From NCBI GenBank assembly GCA_963698085.1, contig OY969122.1, positions 2,108,001 through 2,172,000 on the forward strand: a stretch of DNA of 64,000 nucleotides, read 5' to 3'. Source of the stretch: VRUE01 sp963698085 (lineage in GTDB: Bacteria; Actinomycetota; Thermoleophilia; Solirubrobacterales; 70-9). Below, piece by piece: positions 24,301-33,170 of the stretch (positions are counted from its first letter, which is position 1; each line of letters starts with the position of its first letter). The position numbers and the translations under genes were made by a program. The notes beneath the pieces were generated by a model, which was not told the origin of the DNA, did not search any database, and saw only the letters and a list, made by a program, of their open reading frames with translations.

Positions 24301-25293
24301 GCGGGCGAGCCCAACCTCTACCTCGAGCAGGAAGGAACGATGACCCTCATCGCGACGCTGGCCGGAGCGGACACGGCCGAAGTCGCTGGGATCGAACAGA
24401 ACGATATCGCCCCCAACATCGTCGACTGGCGGCCAGCCATGCGTAGCAGCAGGGTGAGCGCCGACGGTCGCCACATCGCTTTTATGTCGACCCGCAGCCT
24501 GACCGGCTACGACAACACCGACGCGGTCACCGGCAAAGCCGACTTCGAGGTCTACGTCTACGACGCCGACGCCGACGACCTGACCTGCGTCTCCTGCAAT
24601 CCGAGCGGTGCGCGCCCCGTCGGACGACCCCTCGAGCGACCGTACAACGTGAGGCACGAAACTGACTTCGGCGACGGCGTCGAATTTTGGACCGCCGCCT
24701 GGTTGCCGACCTGGGAAAACTCCCTGCACGCCTCGCGCGCCCTGTCCGAGGACGGCAATCGCGTCTTCTTCCACGGCTTCGACGCGCTGGCCCCGCAGGA
24801 CACCAACGGCAAGCAGGACGTCTACCAGTGGTCGGCGCCGGGTACCGGAACCTGCAAAGTCGGCGGTCCCGGCTATGCGGAGATCAACAATGGATGCGTT
24901 AGCTTGATCTCGACCGGGCAGAGCTTGGCGGACGCAGAATTTGTCGACGCTACGCCGAGCGGCAACGACGTCTTCATCAGGACCGAGAGCAGCATCGACC
25001 CCAGGGACCCGGGGCTGCTCGACATCTACGATGCTCGCGTCGGCGGCGGCTACCCGCCGCCTCCCGCTTCGCCGACGCCGTGCCTTGGCGACGCCTGCCA
25101 GAGTCCCCCGGCGGCACCCGGTGTCACGACGCCGGCGAGCGCCGCCTTCCGGGGTGCCGGCGATCCGGTTGTCCGCAAGCAGCGCCGCAAGTGCAGGGTG
25201 GGGCGCCGCGGCCGCCAAGGCAAGGCAAGGCAGAAAGCCAAACGCACGCGCGCCAAACGCTGTAAGCGTGCCAGGAAAGGGGCGGGGCGATGA
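21304..25293 (+). CDS. Giant secreted NHL-propeller protein 1
   Basis: 1,329 residues. The ATG at 21304 is followed by a second at 21310, which is better spaced from the GAGGGG ribosome site. After a signal peptide (VALASLLLFVPQASA) come NHL-type blades (LFNQPRGLAVNRTG, GTLYVVDGNNNRIQRFGPAG, GIAVDQARGLVYISDQVNRR), two Fn3-like domains (about 430-620, e.g. TYHFRVVAVNGTGTTKG) and a TolB/PD40-like C-terminal propeller (SADGRHIAFMSTRSL). Three loops between NHL blades carry a paired-Cys insert. The C-terminus is CLGDACQSPP, Pro-rich, then SAAFRGAGDP and a Lys/Arg-rich tail. Probably exported and held at the cell wall. Its stop overlaps the next gene (ATGA). Confidence 0.82.
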   Translation: MRMRETRRAKVEGGRAVPPLAATLVALASLLLFVPQASAAKTTVNAIGAQGTGAAGALFNQPRGLAVNRTGSGAVPAGTLYVVDGNNNRIQRFGPAGQFVGAWGWDTVTNGSPTDLGGTTTFQICTVAADCKKGLAGVNPGQFGNNGAQGIAVDQARGLVYISDQVNRRISVFSPTGVFQGAFGFGVVNGAAALQFCTTVCATAASAGSDAGRFGAAIGGLAVDASGNVFVANKASRRVDVFRPIFAGAVVTGVEYLRGYGWGVDTGAEAFEVCTAASACNAPAEVGTGLGQFGANSPADVALDSAGNLFALDAGNNRVQKFSATPEPLVAAFGSAPLSAAFGTGSLYNLTVDQVNDHLYVVGSDSADASRIAVAEVDPAEAAVATHATDLAPTVAAGLALAPETIGGNIYVSSSNSGHRVYVLNNAPVIDPVTTFTGTTATFTGEVFSGGSEVEYHFEYSADGINWTKVPATDVNAGAGPGMIAVQQEVDGLIGSKLYQVRLAQTRAVGGGTAYSAVQTFTTAASAPVIVATFTSSVTSTSAVLEAEINPEQQLTTYHFEYGQADCASNPCASVPVPDAGIGSGETPVAVAKEITDLEPGTTYHFRVVAVNGTGTTKGDDHTFTTFIPTAPETACPNQPFRFGPGANLPDCRAYEMVSPVDKNGGDIRGLEGIVGTAASGFSRAEMNQASLSGDKMTYSSYQAFAGSESAAYSNQYISSRGGEGWSTEPISPAKSLVSAPHFNPQLLPDVQFKAFTDDLSQSWFTEISRFPLAPGGLEESLPNLYGRDNLDGSLHALTMGEPVNVKTDSYPTVSGHTPDGSHVLFAVSGGLTPDAAGNGNSELYDYFGGAPHLVSILPGGEADPDSSLAGAGATGSWHGGMQLEHAISDDGSRIFWHSTPDISPFNKTGTLYVRIDGTTTVQVSAGSEATFWRASADGSTAIYSEPVPSDALQELYEFDVDTQTRTPIAGEVRGVAGGSDDLSHLYFVSKEDLAPGAAAGEPNLYLEQEGTMTLIATLAGADTAEVAGIEQNDIAPNIVDWRPAMRSSRVSADGRHIAFMSTRSLTGYDNTDAVTGKADFEVYVYDADADDLTCVSCNPSGARPVGRPLERPYNVRHETDFGDGVEFWTAAWLPTWENSLHASRALSEDGNRVFFHGFDALAPQDTNGKQDVYQWSAPGTGTCKVGGPGYAEINNGCVSLISTGQSLADAEFVDATPSGNDVFIRTESSIDPRDPGLLDIYDARVGGGYPPPPASPTPCLGDACQSPPAAPGVTTPASAAFRGAGDPVVRKQRRKCRVGRRGRQGKARQKAKRTRAKRCKRARKGAGR

Positions 25294-28180
25294 ACGGTCA
25301 TGCCCGACTGCTCCCGATCCTCACCGCCGCTGCCGCTCTGCTCGTCGCCGCGCTCGTGACGGCGCCGGCCCAGGCGAAACTCAGCCTCAGGAGCTTCGAC
25401 ATCGCCTTCGCCAAAGAGGACGGCACCCCGGTCACCCAGGCCGGCTCGCACCCCTTCGCGATGACCACGCGGGTGGGCGTCGAATACAGCGAAGAGGCTC
25501 CCGGCGAATTCTTCCCCGAGGAGGAACTAAAGGACCTGATCGCTGAGCTTCTTCCCGGCCTCACCGGCAACGCCACGTTACCGCAGTGCCCGATGGCCGA
25601 TTACCTCGAGTCGGCTGTCAGTGGCAACGTCGGGTGCTCGGATGACACCGTGGTCGGCGTCGCTGCGCAGTCGGTTCTCGAACCACCCAACTGGGAAGGC
25701 AGCCCGATATGGAACCTCGAGCCCCCACCCGGTGTGGCGGCAAGGCTCGTCTTCAGGGTCCTAAGCGTCTCGGCCTTCGTCGACGTGGCCTTGAAGGAGG
25801 GCGGCGACTACAACATCGTCGCCGACGCCGTGAACGTGCCGCAGATCGTGCATGTGTTCGGCTCGGTCGTGCAGCTCTGGGGCACCCCGACCGACCCCGG
25901 GCACAACAATCTCCGCGGCGGTTGCGCCCCGAAATTCATCTTTTTCGAAGGGGATGCACCCGAGTTCGAGTTCCCGCAGGACGCAGACAGCTGCCCGGTG
26001 AGCGCGCTGGCGCCGAAAACCCCGTTGCTGACCCTGCCGACGAGCTGCGCGGGCCCGGCGACGACCGTCTTCCACGCTGACTCCTGGCAGACTCCCGCGG
26101 CTCGTCTCGCCAACGGCGAAGCGGACCTCAGCGACCAGAATTGGCTCAGCGGCAGCGTCCTCACCCACGACGATGCGACCCCGCCCAACCCAGAAGGCTT
26201 CACCGGCTGCGGCAAACTTGGCTTCTCGCCGACGATCGAATCGCGGACCAGCACGGATTCCGCCGAGACCGGTTCCGGTCTCGACTTCAGCCTCGACTTC
26301 GACCAGAAAGGGCTGATTAACCCAGACGGGGAAGCTCAATCGGCGATCAAGAAGGCGGTTGTGACCCTGCCCGAGGGGATCACGATCAACCCCTCGATCG
26401 GCGAAGGCCTGGGTGTCTGCACGCCGGCTGACCTGGGTCGCGAAACTCTTGCCGCCGCGCCGGGAGAGGGCTGTCCCAACGCCTCCAAGATCGGCACCGT
26501 CCACCTCGAGACGCCGATTGTGGGCGAGGCAGTGGATGGCTCCGTCTTCCTCGCCCAGCAGGACGATCCGGCGACGCCTCAGCCTGGAGCCGAGAACCCC
26601 TTCGACGCCCTGATCGCCTTCTACATCGTCTTGAAGAACCCCAATCTCGGTGTCTTGATCAAGCTGCCCGCCCGAGTCGAGCCCGATCCGTTAACCGGGC
26701 AGCTTGTGACGACGGTCGAAAATATCCCCCAGCAGCCCTTCAGCCACTTCCTCTTCCACTTTCGTGAAGGGCAGCGGGCCCCACTGGTCAGCCCGGCCAG
26801 CTGCGGTTCCTACCTGACGAAAGCGGAACTCACGCCGTGGGCAAGGCCGGACGAAGTGCTGACGAAGACCGCCTCCTTGCAGATCACCAGGGGGATCGGC
26901 GGCGGCCCATGTCCCGCGGGCGGTGTGCCCTCCTTCAATCCCGGTTTCGAGGCGGGCTCGGTAAACAACAACGCCGGTTCCTTCAGTCCTTTCGATATGC
27001 GCCTGACCCGTAATGACGGAGATCAGGACATGACCAAGTTCTCCTCGATCCTGCCCCCGGCGTGCTCGGCTCGCTCGTCGGAGTGGGCAAATGCCCCGAC
27101 GGGGCGATCGCCGCTGCCAAGGCGAAGACTGGCCGCGAGGAGCTGGCGGCGCCGAGCTGCCCCGGCAGCTCGCTAATCGGTCGCACCCTGGCTGGCGCCG
27201 GAGTCGGGGGAGCGCTCACCTATGTGCCGGGGCGGATCTACCTGGGTGGCCCCTACAAAGGCGATCCGCTGAGCGTGATCGCGATCACGCCGGCGGTGGC
27301 CGGCCCCTTTGATGCGGGCACGGTCGTCGTCAGGTTGGCGCTGTCGCTCAACCCGAAAACGGCTGAAGTCGAAGTCGACGGCGCAAACTCGGATCCGATC
27401 CCGCACATCCTCAAGGGGATCGTGCTGAAGGTCCGGGACCTACGCGTCCACGTCGATCGACCTAACTTCACGCTCAATCCGACCTCGTGCGACGAATCGA
27501 GCGCCGGGGCGACTCTCTTCGGTAGCTACCTGAACGTCTTTGACCCCGCCGACGACATCGCGGTTGCTCGTGAAGCTCGCTACCAGGCGGCCAACTGCCT
27601 GCGCTTGGGTTTCAAGCCGCGGCTCGCCCTGCGCCTAAAGGGAGGCACTCGCAGGGGCGCCCACCCGGCCTTGCATGCGGTCTATCGACCCCGAGTTGGC
27701 GATGCGAACATCGAGGGGTTGATCGTGCGCTTGCCGCGCTCGGCATTCCTCGACCAGGGACACATCCGCACGATCTGCACCAGGGTGCAGTTCGCGGCCG
27801 AAAACTGTCCCAAGGGTGCGCGGTACGGGTTCATCAGGGCTTGGACGCCCTTGCTGGAAGAGCCGCTAGAAGGGCCGGTCTATCTACGGTCCTCCGACCA
27901 CGACCTCCCCGATCTCGTCTTTGACCTGCACGGGCTGGTCGACATCGAGGTGGCTACCCGCATCGACTCCATCCGCGGCGGTATCCGCGCGACGATCGCC
28001 GCCGCTCCTGACGCGCCCCTCTCCAAAGTGGTGTTGCGCATGCAGGGCGGCGGGAAGGGCCTGATCGTCAACAGTCGCAACCTTTGCGCTGGTAAGTCGC
28101 GGGCCAGGGCGCGCTTCACCGGCCACAGCGGCAAGGTCCGCAACGCCCTGCCGCTACTCCAGGCCAGCTGCAAACGCTGA
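25290..28180 (+). CDS. Giant secreted partner protein 1, frameshifted at 27,054-27,058
   Basis: Intended length is about 963 residues. The first frame runs 25,290-27,176 with a signal peptide (LVAALVTAPAQAKLS); the second is open through 28,180. The paralogue at 49,493 reads straight through the same place (LPPGLTGRLAGL), whereas here C5 at 27,054-27,058 shifts the frame and six C would restore LPPGVLGSLVGV. Visible segments shared with the paralogue include YLGGPYKGDPLSVIAITPAV, RPNFTLNPTSC and VNSRNLCAGKSRARA near the end. The start overlaps the propeller stop. Most likely a sequencing error, otherwise a truncated gene. Predicted beta-sandwich secreted protein without known function. Confidence 0.8.
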
Positions 28181-28239
28181 GCGAATCGCTTCAGGCGGGG
28201 CAGCCCTGCGGATGGTTCGCGGAAGATGATTACCCATAG

Positions 28240-28268
28240 ATACTTGATATAAATAGAAATACTTGATA
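28240..28268 (+). promoter_or_regulatory. Direct repeats ATACTTGATA upstream of winged-helix gene
   Basis: ATACTTGATA occurs at 28,240-28,249 and 28,259-28,268, a 19-bp period, in an A/T-rich island ending 6 bp before the start codon. Two in-phase half-sites about two helical turns apart suggest an operator, possibly autoregulatory. Confidence 0.6.
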
Positions 28269-28274
28269 ACCGTT

Positions 28275-29270
28275 ATGCCCAATCGAAGGGGGATCAAGGA
28301 GAGAGCTGGCACCCAAGCGCTTTCGCTGCTTGGAACACCGCCCAATCCCTTCGTGCTGCGCGCCCTTGCCGAAGGATCGAGCAGCCTGGCCGAGCTGCAG
28401 AGCCGCGGCGGCTCCCCGAGATCGACGCTTCGCACCAGGCTCAGGGATCTGATCGCCGCCGGCGTGATCGCCCAGCGAAGCCTTGACTTTCCCCGCGTTT
28501 CCGCCTACGAGCTGACGCCGGCCGGAGAAGAGCTGCTCTTCGTCGCTGAAGCCCTGGAGCGCTGGTTGGGCGAATCGCCGACCACCCACTGTCCCCTCGG
28601 AGGGGAGGGCGCCAAGGCGGCGATCGGAGCTCTGGCCGAGGGCTGGTCCGCCACGCTGCTCCGCGCGCTAGCCGCCAAGCCTCTCTCCATAGCCGACCTG
28701 GACAGCCTGATCGTCACTTTCAACTACCCGTCGCTGGAACGTCGCATTGCGGCGATGCGTCTCTGCGGCCAGGTGGAGGCGTGCGTGGATCGGGGCCGGG
28801 AAATCCCCTATGCGGTGACCGCCTGGCTTCGCCACGGTGTTGCGCCGCTTTTGGCGGCCATCCGCTGGGAGCAGCGTCACCCTGTCGAGGACGTCGGGCC
28901 GCTTGCCGCGATCGACGTCGAGGCTGTTTTCCTGCTCGCGATGCCGATGCTCAAGCTCAGCCGTGACCTCTCGGGGCGATGCCGGTTTGCGGTCGAGCTC
29001 CCCAAAGGGGACGGGAAGCGCCTGGCCGGTGCCCTGACCGAGCTCCAGGAGGGGGCCTTGACTGCCTGCAGCTCTCGCCTGGAGGGGAGTGTCGAGGCAT
29101 GGGCATCGGGTCCGGTGGCGGCTTGGCTCGGGGCGCTGATCGACGGCGACATGACTTCGCTGGAGCTCGGGGGCGACGGACGGCTCGCCCGAGCGATCGT
29201 CGGCGACATGCACCGGGTCCTGTTCGGCGCGACCGCGCGCGACGCGGACACGGTTCAGCTCTTCGCTTAG
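28275..29270 (+). CDS. Double winged-helix regulator (HxlR/MarR-like)
   Basis: 331 residues from ATG 28275. Two winged-helix regions are visible: residues about 20-95 (NPFVLRALAEGSSSLAELQS, STLRTRLRDLIAAGVI, YELTPAGEELL) and about 115-180 (WSATLLRALAAKPLSIADLD, YPSLERRIAAMRLCGQVE), followed by a C-terminal domain with ELPKGDGKRLAGAL. HxlR-type proteins are single-domain, so this is a duplicated form. It directly follows the first propeller operon and has the ATACTTGATA repeats at its start; it is a candidate regulator of that locus. The effector is unknown. Confidence 0.8.
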   Translation: MPNRRGIKERAGTQALSLLGTPPNPFVLRALAEGSSSLAELQSRGGSPRSTLRTRLRDLIAAGVIAQRSLDFPRVSAYELTPAGEELLFVAEALERWLGESPTTHCPLGGEGAKAAIGALAEGWSATLLRALAAKPLSIADLDSLIVTFNYPSLERRIAAMRLCGQVEACVDRGREIPYAVTAWLRHGVAPLLAAIRWEQRHPVEDVGPLAAIDVEAVFLLAMPMLKLSRDLSGRCRFAVELPKGDGKRLAGALTELQEGALTACSSRLEGSVEAWASGPVAAWLGALIDGDMTSLELGGDGRLARAIVGDMHRVLFGATARDADTVQLFA

Positions 29271-29276
29271 GGCCCG

Positions 29277-30437
29277 CTACAGAATCTCGCCGAGCCGGCG
29301 CTCGAGCGCGGCGGAGATCTCGTCGCGCACCGACCCCTCGGCGAGGCGCTCGACCAGCGACTCGAGGAAGCCCTCGATTATCAGCTGCTTGGCCGCCGCC
29401 GGATCGAGCCCGCGCGAGGTTAGGTAGAAGAGCTGGTCGCGATCGATCTGGGCGATCGCCGCGGCGTGGGTGCAGCGGACGTCGTCGGCTTCGATCTCGA
29501 GGCCGGGGATCGCGTCGGCGTGGGCGTCGGGGGAGAGCAGCAGGTTGCGGCTCTCCTGGAAGGCGTCGGTCCCCTGGGCGCCGGGGTCGACGCGGATCAT
29601 GCCGCGCCAGACCGCGGTTGCGCCGGCGGCGAGCACGCCGCGGAAAGCAAGGTCTGAATTGGTATTGGGCGCCGCGTGCTCCTGGGTGGTGTCGTAGTCG
29701 AGGTGCTGCCCCGCGCCACCCGCGTAGCCACCGGTCACCCGTGCCTCTGAGCCCTGCCCGGCGAGCTTGGTCTCCATCCGCACCTTGCCGCGCGCCGAGC
29801 CGAAGCCAAGCGCGGTCCAGTCGAGGCGACCGTCGCGCTCCACCTGCGCCCGCTGGCTGGAGAAGATCCAGGCACGCTCGGAGATGTCCTGGGTGCTGAC
29901 GTAGCGCAGAGTCGCGGCCTGGCCGACGTGAAGCTCGACCACCGAGTTGAGCAGCGCGTCGGTCTCGTCGCCGGCCGACCCACAGTGCTCCCAAATCTCG
30001 GCCTCGGCGCCCTCCTCGACCACGACCAGCGTGCGCCAGTAGACCGCCGCGCCCTCCTCGTCGAGCGGCAGCTCGATCCGGATCGGCTCGGCGACCTTGA
30101 CCCCGGCCGGCACGTGGATCAGGACGCCGTCGCGCCAACCGGCCTCGTTGCGGGCGACGAAAGGGTCCTCAGCCGGGACCAGCGAGCCGAGCCGCTCGCG
30201 CAGCAGCTCGCCGTGGCTCTCCAGCGCGACCCTGAGCGGCAGCACGGTGGCCCCCTCGCTGCCCTCGATCGCAGCGCTCGGCGTCGTCTCCGCGTAGGCG
30301 TCAAGGTCGAGCGTGGCGAGGTCGGTGAATTCCCAGCCCTTCGCCTTCTGGTCGGGAAGGGGGAGGCTCTGCGTGAGAGAGGCGCCCCGCTGGCGCCTCT
30401 CGTCCAACCAGCTCGGCTCGGTCGCCAGCTCAGCCAA
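29277..30437 (-). CDS. sufD: Fe-S cluster assembly protein SufD
   Basis: 386 residues from TTG 30437, which has a GGAGGG ribosome site and overlaps the SufB stop by 8 bp. SufD pairs with SufB as scaffold of the SufBCD complex. Family features are the KGWEFTDLATLDLD N-terminal motif, a beta-helix core and the late segments SRNLLLSPDAHADAIPGLEI and RCTHAAAIAQIDRDQLFYL. The C-terminus IEGFLESLVERL is the SufC-binding region shared with SufB. Confidence 0.93.
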   Translation of the reverse strand: MAELATEPSWLDERRQRGASLTQSLPLPDQKAKGWEFTDLATLDLDAYAETTPSAAIEGSEGATVLPLRVALESHGELLRERLGSLVPAEDPFVARNEAGWRDGVLIHVPAGVKVAEPIRIELPLDEEGAAVYWRTLVVVEEGAEAEIWEHCGSAGDETDALLNSVVELHVGQAATLRYVSTQDISERAWIFSSQRAQVERDGRLDWTALGFGSARGKVRMETKLAGQGSEARVTGGYAGGAGQHLDYDTTQEHAAPNTNSDLAFRGVLAAGATAVWRGMIRVDPGAQGTDAFQESRNLLLSPDAHADAIPGLEIEADDVRCTHAAAIAQIDRDQLFYLTSRGLDPAAAKQLIIEGFLESLVERLAEGSVRDEISAALERRLGEIL

Positions 30438-31863
30438 TCGAGCCCTCCATCTGCAGCTCGATCAGGCGGTTGAGCTCGACCGCGTACTCCATCGGCAGCT
30501 CTTTGGTGACCGGCTCGATGAAGCCGTTGACGATCATCTTCGAGGCCTCCTCCTCGTCGAGCCCGTGGCTCTGCAGGTAGAAGATCTGCTCGTCGCCGAT
30601 TTTCGAGACGGTCGCCTCGTGGCCGACGTCGGCGTCGTTCTCGCCGATCCGGATCGTCGGGTAGGTGTCCGAGCGCGAGTCCTCGTCGAGCAGCAGCGCG
30701 TCGCAGACGACCTTCGAGCGCGACTCGGTAGCGCCGTCGGCGACTTCGAGCAGTCCTCGGTAGGTCGCCCGCCCGCCGTCCTTCGAGATCGACTTGGAGA
30801 AGATCGAAGACGAGGTTCGCGGCGCCGCGTGGATGATCTTGCCGCCGGCATCCTGATGCTGTCCGTCTCCGGCGAAGGCGATCGAGAGGATCTCGCCGTG
30901 CGCTTCGGGCCCGAGCAGGTAGATCGACGGGTACTTCATCGTCAGTTTCGAGCCGAGGTTGCAGTCGACCCACTCCATCGTCGCCTTCTCGTGGGCGACG
31001 GCGCGCTTGGTGACCAGGTTGAAGACGTTCTGCGACCAGTTCTGCACGGTCGTGTAGCGGACCCGCGAGCTCGGCTTGGCGACGATCTCGACCACCGCAG
31101 AGTGCAGCGAGTCGGTCGAGTAGACCGGCGCCGTGCAGCCCTCGATGTAGTGGACGTCGGAGCCCTCCTCGGCGATGATCAGCGTCCGCTCGAATTGGCC
31201 CATGTTCTCGGTGTTGATTCGGAAGTAGGCCTGCAGCGGCATCTCCACCTTGACCCCAGCCGGCACGTAGACGAAGGAGCCGCCCGACCAGACGGCCGAG
31301 TTGAGCGCCGCCAGTTTGTTGTCGTTGGGCGGAATGATCGTCGCCCAGTACTCGCGGACGAGGTCCTCGTGCTCGCGCAGCGCCGTGTCCATGTCGGTGA
31401 AGATCACGCCCTGGGCCTCGAGCTTCTCGTTGACCTGGTGGTAGACGACCTCCGACTCGTACTGGGCACCAACCCCGGAGAGGAATTTGCGCTCCGCCTC
31501 GGGGATGCCGAGCCGGTCGAAGGTGTTTTTGATGTCGTCCGGGACCTCGCTCCAGTCGCGGCTGTTCTTTTCCGAGGCGCGGACGAAGTAGTGGATGTCG
31601 TCGAAGTCGATCTGGCCGAGGTTGCCGCCCCAGGTCGGGGTCGGCCGGGAGTAGAAATGTTCCAGCGCCTTCAGCCGGAAGTCGCGCATCCACTGCGGCT
31701 CGTCCTTGTACTCGGAGATCGATTCGACCACCTCGCGCGAGAGACCCTTCGGCGCTTTGTAGGCGTAGCCGCTCTCGGGATCGTGGAAGCCGAACTTCTC
31801 CTTGTAGTCGGCGTTGATCCCGGCAAGCTCTCTTTTCTCTGCGACTGCCTCTGGCGTTGCCAT
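30430..31863 (-). CDS. sufB: Fe-S cluster assembly protein SufB
   Basis: 477 residues from ATG 31863. The SufB family signature is complete: YAYKAPKGLSREVVESISEY, DIKNTFDRLGIPEAERKFLS, GGSFVYVPAGVKVEMPLQAY, SDVHYIEGCTAPVY (the conserved Cys), QNWSQNVFNLVTKRA and IGENDADVGHEATVSKIGDE. SufB receives sulfur from SufS/SufU and builds the cluster with SufC ATPase and SufD. It follows the Rieske gene by 2 bp and overlaps sufD, forming one operon. Confidence 0.97.
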   Translation of the reverse strand: MATPEAVAEKRELAGINADYKEKFGFHDPESGYAYKAPKGLSREVVESISEYKDEPQWMRDFRLKALEHFYSRPTPTWGGNLGQIDFDDIHYFVRASEKNSRDWSEVPDDIKNTFDRLGIPEAERKFLSGVGAQYESEVVYHQVNEKLEAQGVIFTDMDTALREHEDLVREYWATIIPPNDNKLAALNSAVWSGGSFVYVPAGVKVEMPLQAYFRINTENMGQFERTLIIAEEGSDVHYIEGCTAPVYSTDSLHSAVVEIVAKPSSRVRYTTVQNWSQNVFNLVTKRAVAHEKATMEWVDCNLGSKLTMKYPSIYLLGPEAHGEILSIAFAGDGQHQDAGGKIIHAAPRTSSSIFSKSISKDGGRATYRGLLEVADGATESRSKVVCDALLLDEDSRSDTYPTIRIGENDADVGHEATVSKIGDEQIFYLQSHGLDEEEASKMIVNGFIEPVTKELPMEYAVELNRLIELQMEGSIG

Positions 31864-31865
31864 GA

Positions 31866-32192
31866 TCAGACCTCCAAGACGATGGTGTCGTCCACGACGG
31901 CCGCCGTGAACGTCCGCACCGGAGCATAGGCGGGGAGCGTCTTCGGCCTGCCGGTGGTCAGGTCGAAGAGCGAGCCGTGGCGGGGGCACTCGACGGTGCA
32001 GGTGGCGGTGTCGAACTCTCCCTCGGCGAGCGGCCCGTCGTCGTGGGAGCAGCGATCCTCGATCGCGTACAGCGTCCCGTCACAGTTGAAGACCCCGATC
32101 TTCAGCCCGTCGTGCTCGACCAGGCGCATTCCGCCGGGCTGCAGCTCGGCGAGCGGGCATACGGGAATTGTGGTTCCAGCAGTGTCGGTCAA
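31866..32192 (-). CDS. Rieske-type [2Fe-2S] ferredoxin of the suf operon
   Basis: 108 residues from TTG 32192, chosen for the AAGGACTCCTC ribosome region. Rieske cluster motifs are CSHDDGPL (Cys-x-His) and CPRHGSLF (Cys-x2-His), spaced as in bacterial non-heme ferredoxins such as NdoA/BphF types. Position first in the operon with sufB and sufD suggests electron supply to cluster assembly or a client protein. An extra Cys lies in TATCTVEC. The promoter motif is at 32,240-32,262. Confidence 0.9.
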   Translation of the reverse strand: MTDTAGTTIPVCPLAELQPGGMRLVEHDGLKIGVFNCDGTLYAIEDRCSHDDGPLAEGEFDTATCTVECPRHGSLFDLTTGRPKTLPAYAPVRTFTAAVVDDTIVLEV

Positions 32193-32239
32193 GAGGAGTC
32201 CTTCTGCAGACGCTTCCCGCGCGCTCGTGCGGGTTGAGA

Positions 32240-32262
32240 CTTAATCCTACTTCCTGGGTCGG
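32240..32262 (-). promoter_or_regulatory. Shared suf promoter motif, Rieske-sufBD copy
   Basis: Read on the minus strand: CCGACC, seven bases, then TAGGATTAAG. The same arrangement stands before the rrf2-sufC-sufS operon at 37,461-37,483. TAGGAT is a good actinobacterial -10; the conserved outer parts may be an Rrf2 operator. The predicted leader is about 45 nt. Confidence 0.65.
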
Positions 32263-32317
32263 ATTTTAGCGACGTGAGAGGATCGGTCGAACGAGCCTTC
32301 GACGAATGGAGACGCAA

Positions 32318-33115
32318 ATGAGCGAGCGGACCAGTTACGCGCCAGGGACCCCGTGCTGGGTCGACCTCGGGACCCCTGACATCGAGGCGGCCAACGCTTT
32401 CTACGGCGGCCTCTTCGGCTGGGAGGTTCCCGAGTCCGAGAATGCTGAGCAGACCGGCGGCTACCGCCAGGCGATGCTGCGTGGCAAGCCGGTCGCCGGG
32501 GTGATGCCGCTGATGCAGGAGGGCCAGCCGCCGGCCTGGAGTAGCTACGTCTCGGTCGAGGATGCGGAGGCGACGGCCGCCAAGGTGACCGAGGCCGGTG
32601 GGACCGTCATCGCCGAGCCGATGGACGTCATGGACCTCGGCCGGATGGCGGTCTTCGCCGATCCGACCGGCGCCGTCTTCGGGATCTGGCAGCCCGGCAC
32701 GTTCATCGGCGCCGAAATCGTCACCGAGCCGGGCGCCCTCTCTTGGAACGAGCTCAACACGCGCGACCCCGAGGCCGCCAAAGCTTTCTACGGGGCAGTC
32801 TTCGGCTGGGACTTCGAAGACAACGACATGGGGGAGATGGGGACCTACACCACGCTGAAGGTGGTTGACGACATGGTCGGCGGGATGCTCGACATGGCGG
32901 CGCGCGGCGTCCCCGAGCAGGTCCCGGCCCACTGGCAGGTCTACTTCGCCGTCGAGGACACCGACGCGACGATCGAGCAGGCAACGGGGGCCGGTGGCAG
33001 CGTGATGGTCGAACCGATGGAAGTCCCGGCCGGACGCTTCGCGATCCTCACCGACCCCTTCGGCGCCAGCTTCGCAGTAATCGCCCTGAGCCCAGAAGCG
33101 CAGGCCAGCGCCTAG
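32318..33115 (+). CDS. VOC family protein with two glyoxalase-fold domains
   Basis: 265 residues from ATG 32318, which has GGAG at the right distance (ATG 32306 lacks one). Two vicinal-oxygen-chelate units are seen: residues about 8-122 (CWVDLGTPDIEAANAFYGGL, FGWEV) and about 135-260 (WNELNTRDPEAAKAFYGAVF, FGWDF), each ending FxDPxGAxFxxx. This is the two-domain arrangement of actinobacterial glyoxalase/27-kDa antigen CFP30B-like proteins. Metal ligands of a true glyoxalase are not obvious, so activity is unclear. It is divergent from the suf operon. Confidence 0.88.
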   Translation: MSERTSYAPGTPCWVDLGTPDIEAANAFYGGLFGWEVPESENAEQTGGYRQAMLRGKPVAGVMPLMQEGQPPAWSSYVSVEDAEATAAKVTEAGGTVIAEPMDVMDLGRMAVFADPTGAVFGIWQPGTFIGAEIVTEPGALSWNELNTRDPEAAKAFYGAVFGWDFEDNDMGEMGTYTTLKVVDDMVGGMLDMAARGVPEQVPAHWQVYFAVEDTDATIEQATGAGGSVMVEPMEVPAGRFAILTDPFGASFAVIALSPEAQASA

Positions 33116-33117
33116 CC

Positions 33118-33167
33118 GACGTGCCGGTGCGTAGAGGTCCATATGGACCTCTACGCACCGGCACGTC
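33118..33167. repeat. Dispersed palindrome family, copy 2 (50 nt, perfect)
   Basis: Two 25-bp exact arms centred on CCATATGG. It begins 2 bp after the VOC stop and ends 3 bp before the SufU stop, so it exactly fills a convergent gap. It shares GACGTGCCGGTG and AGAGGTCCAT arm parts with the 14,603 copy; the three intervening bases are CGT instead of GAG, with the opposite arm changed to match. Confidence 0.85.
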
Positions 33168-33170
33168 CCT

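Noticed and set aside
27040..27070. Programmed ribosomal frameshift in the giant partner gene
   Set aside because: No slippery heptamer with a downstream structure is evident; the intact paralogue reads through, and a missing C in a C run is simpler.
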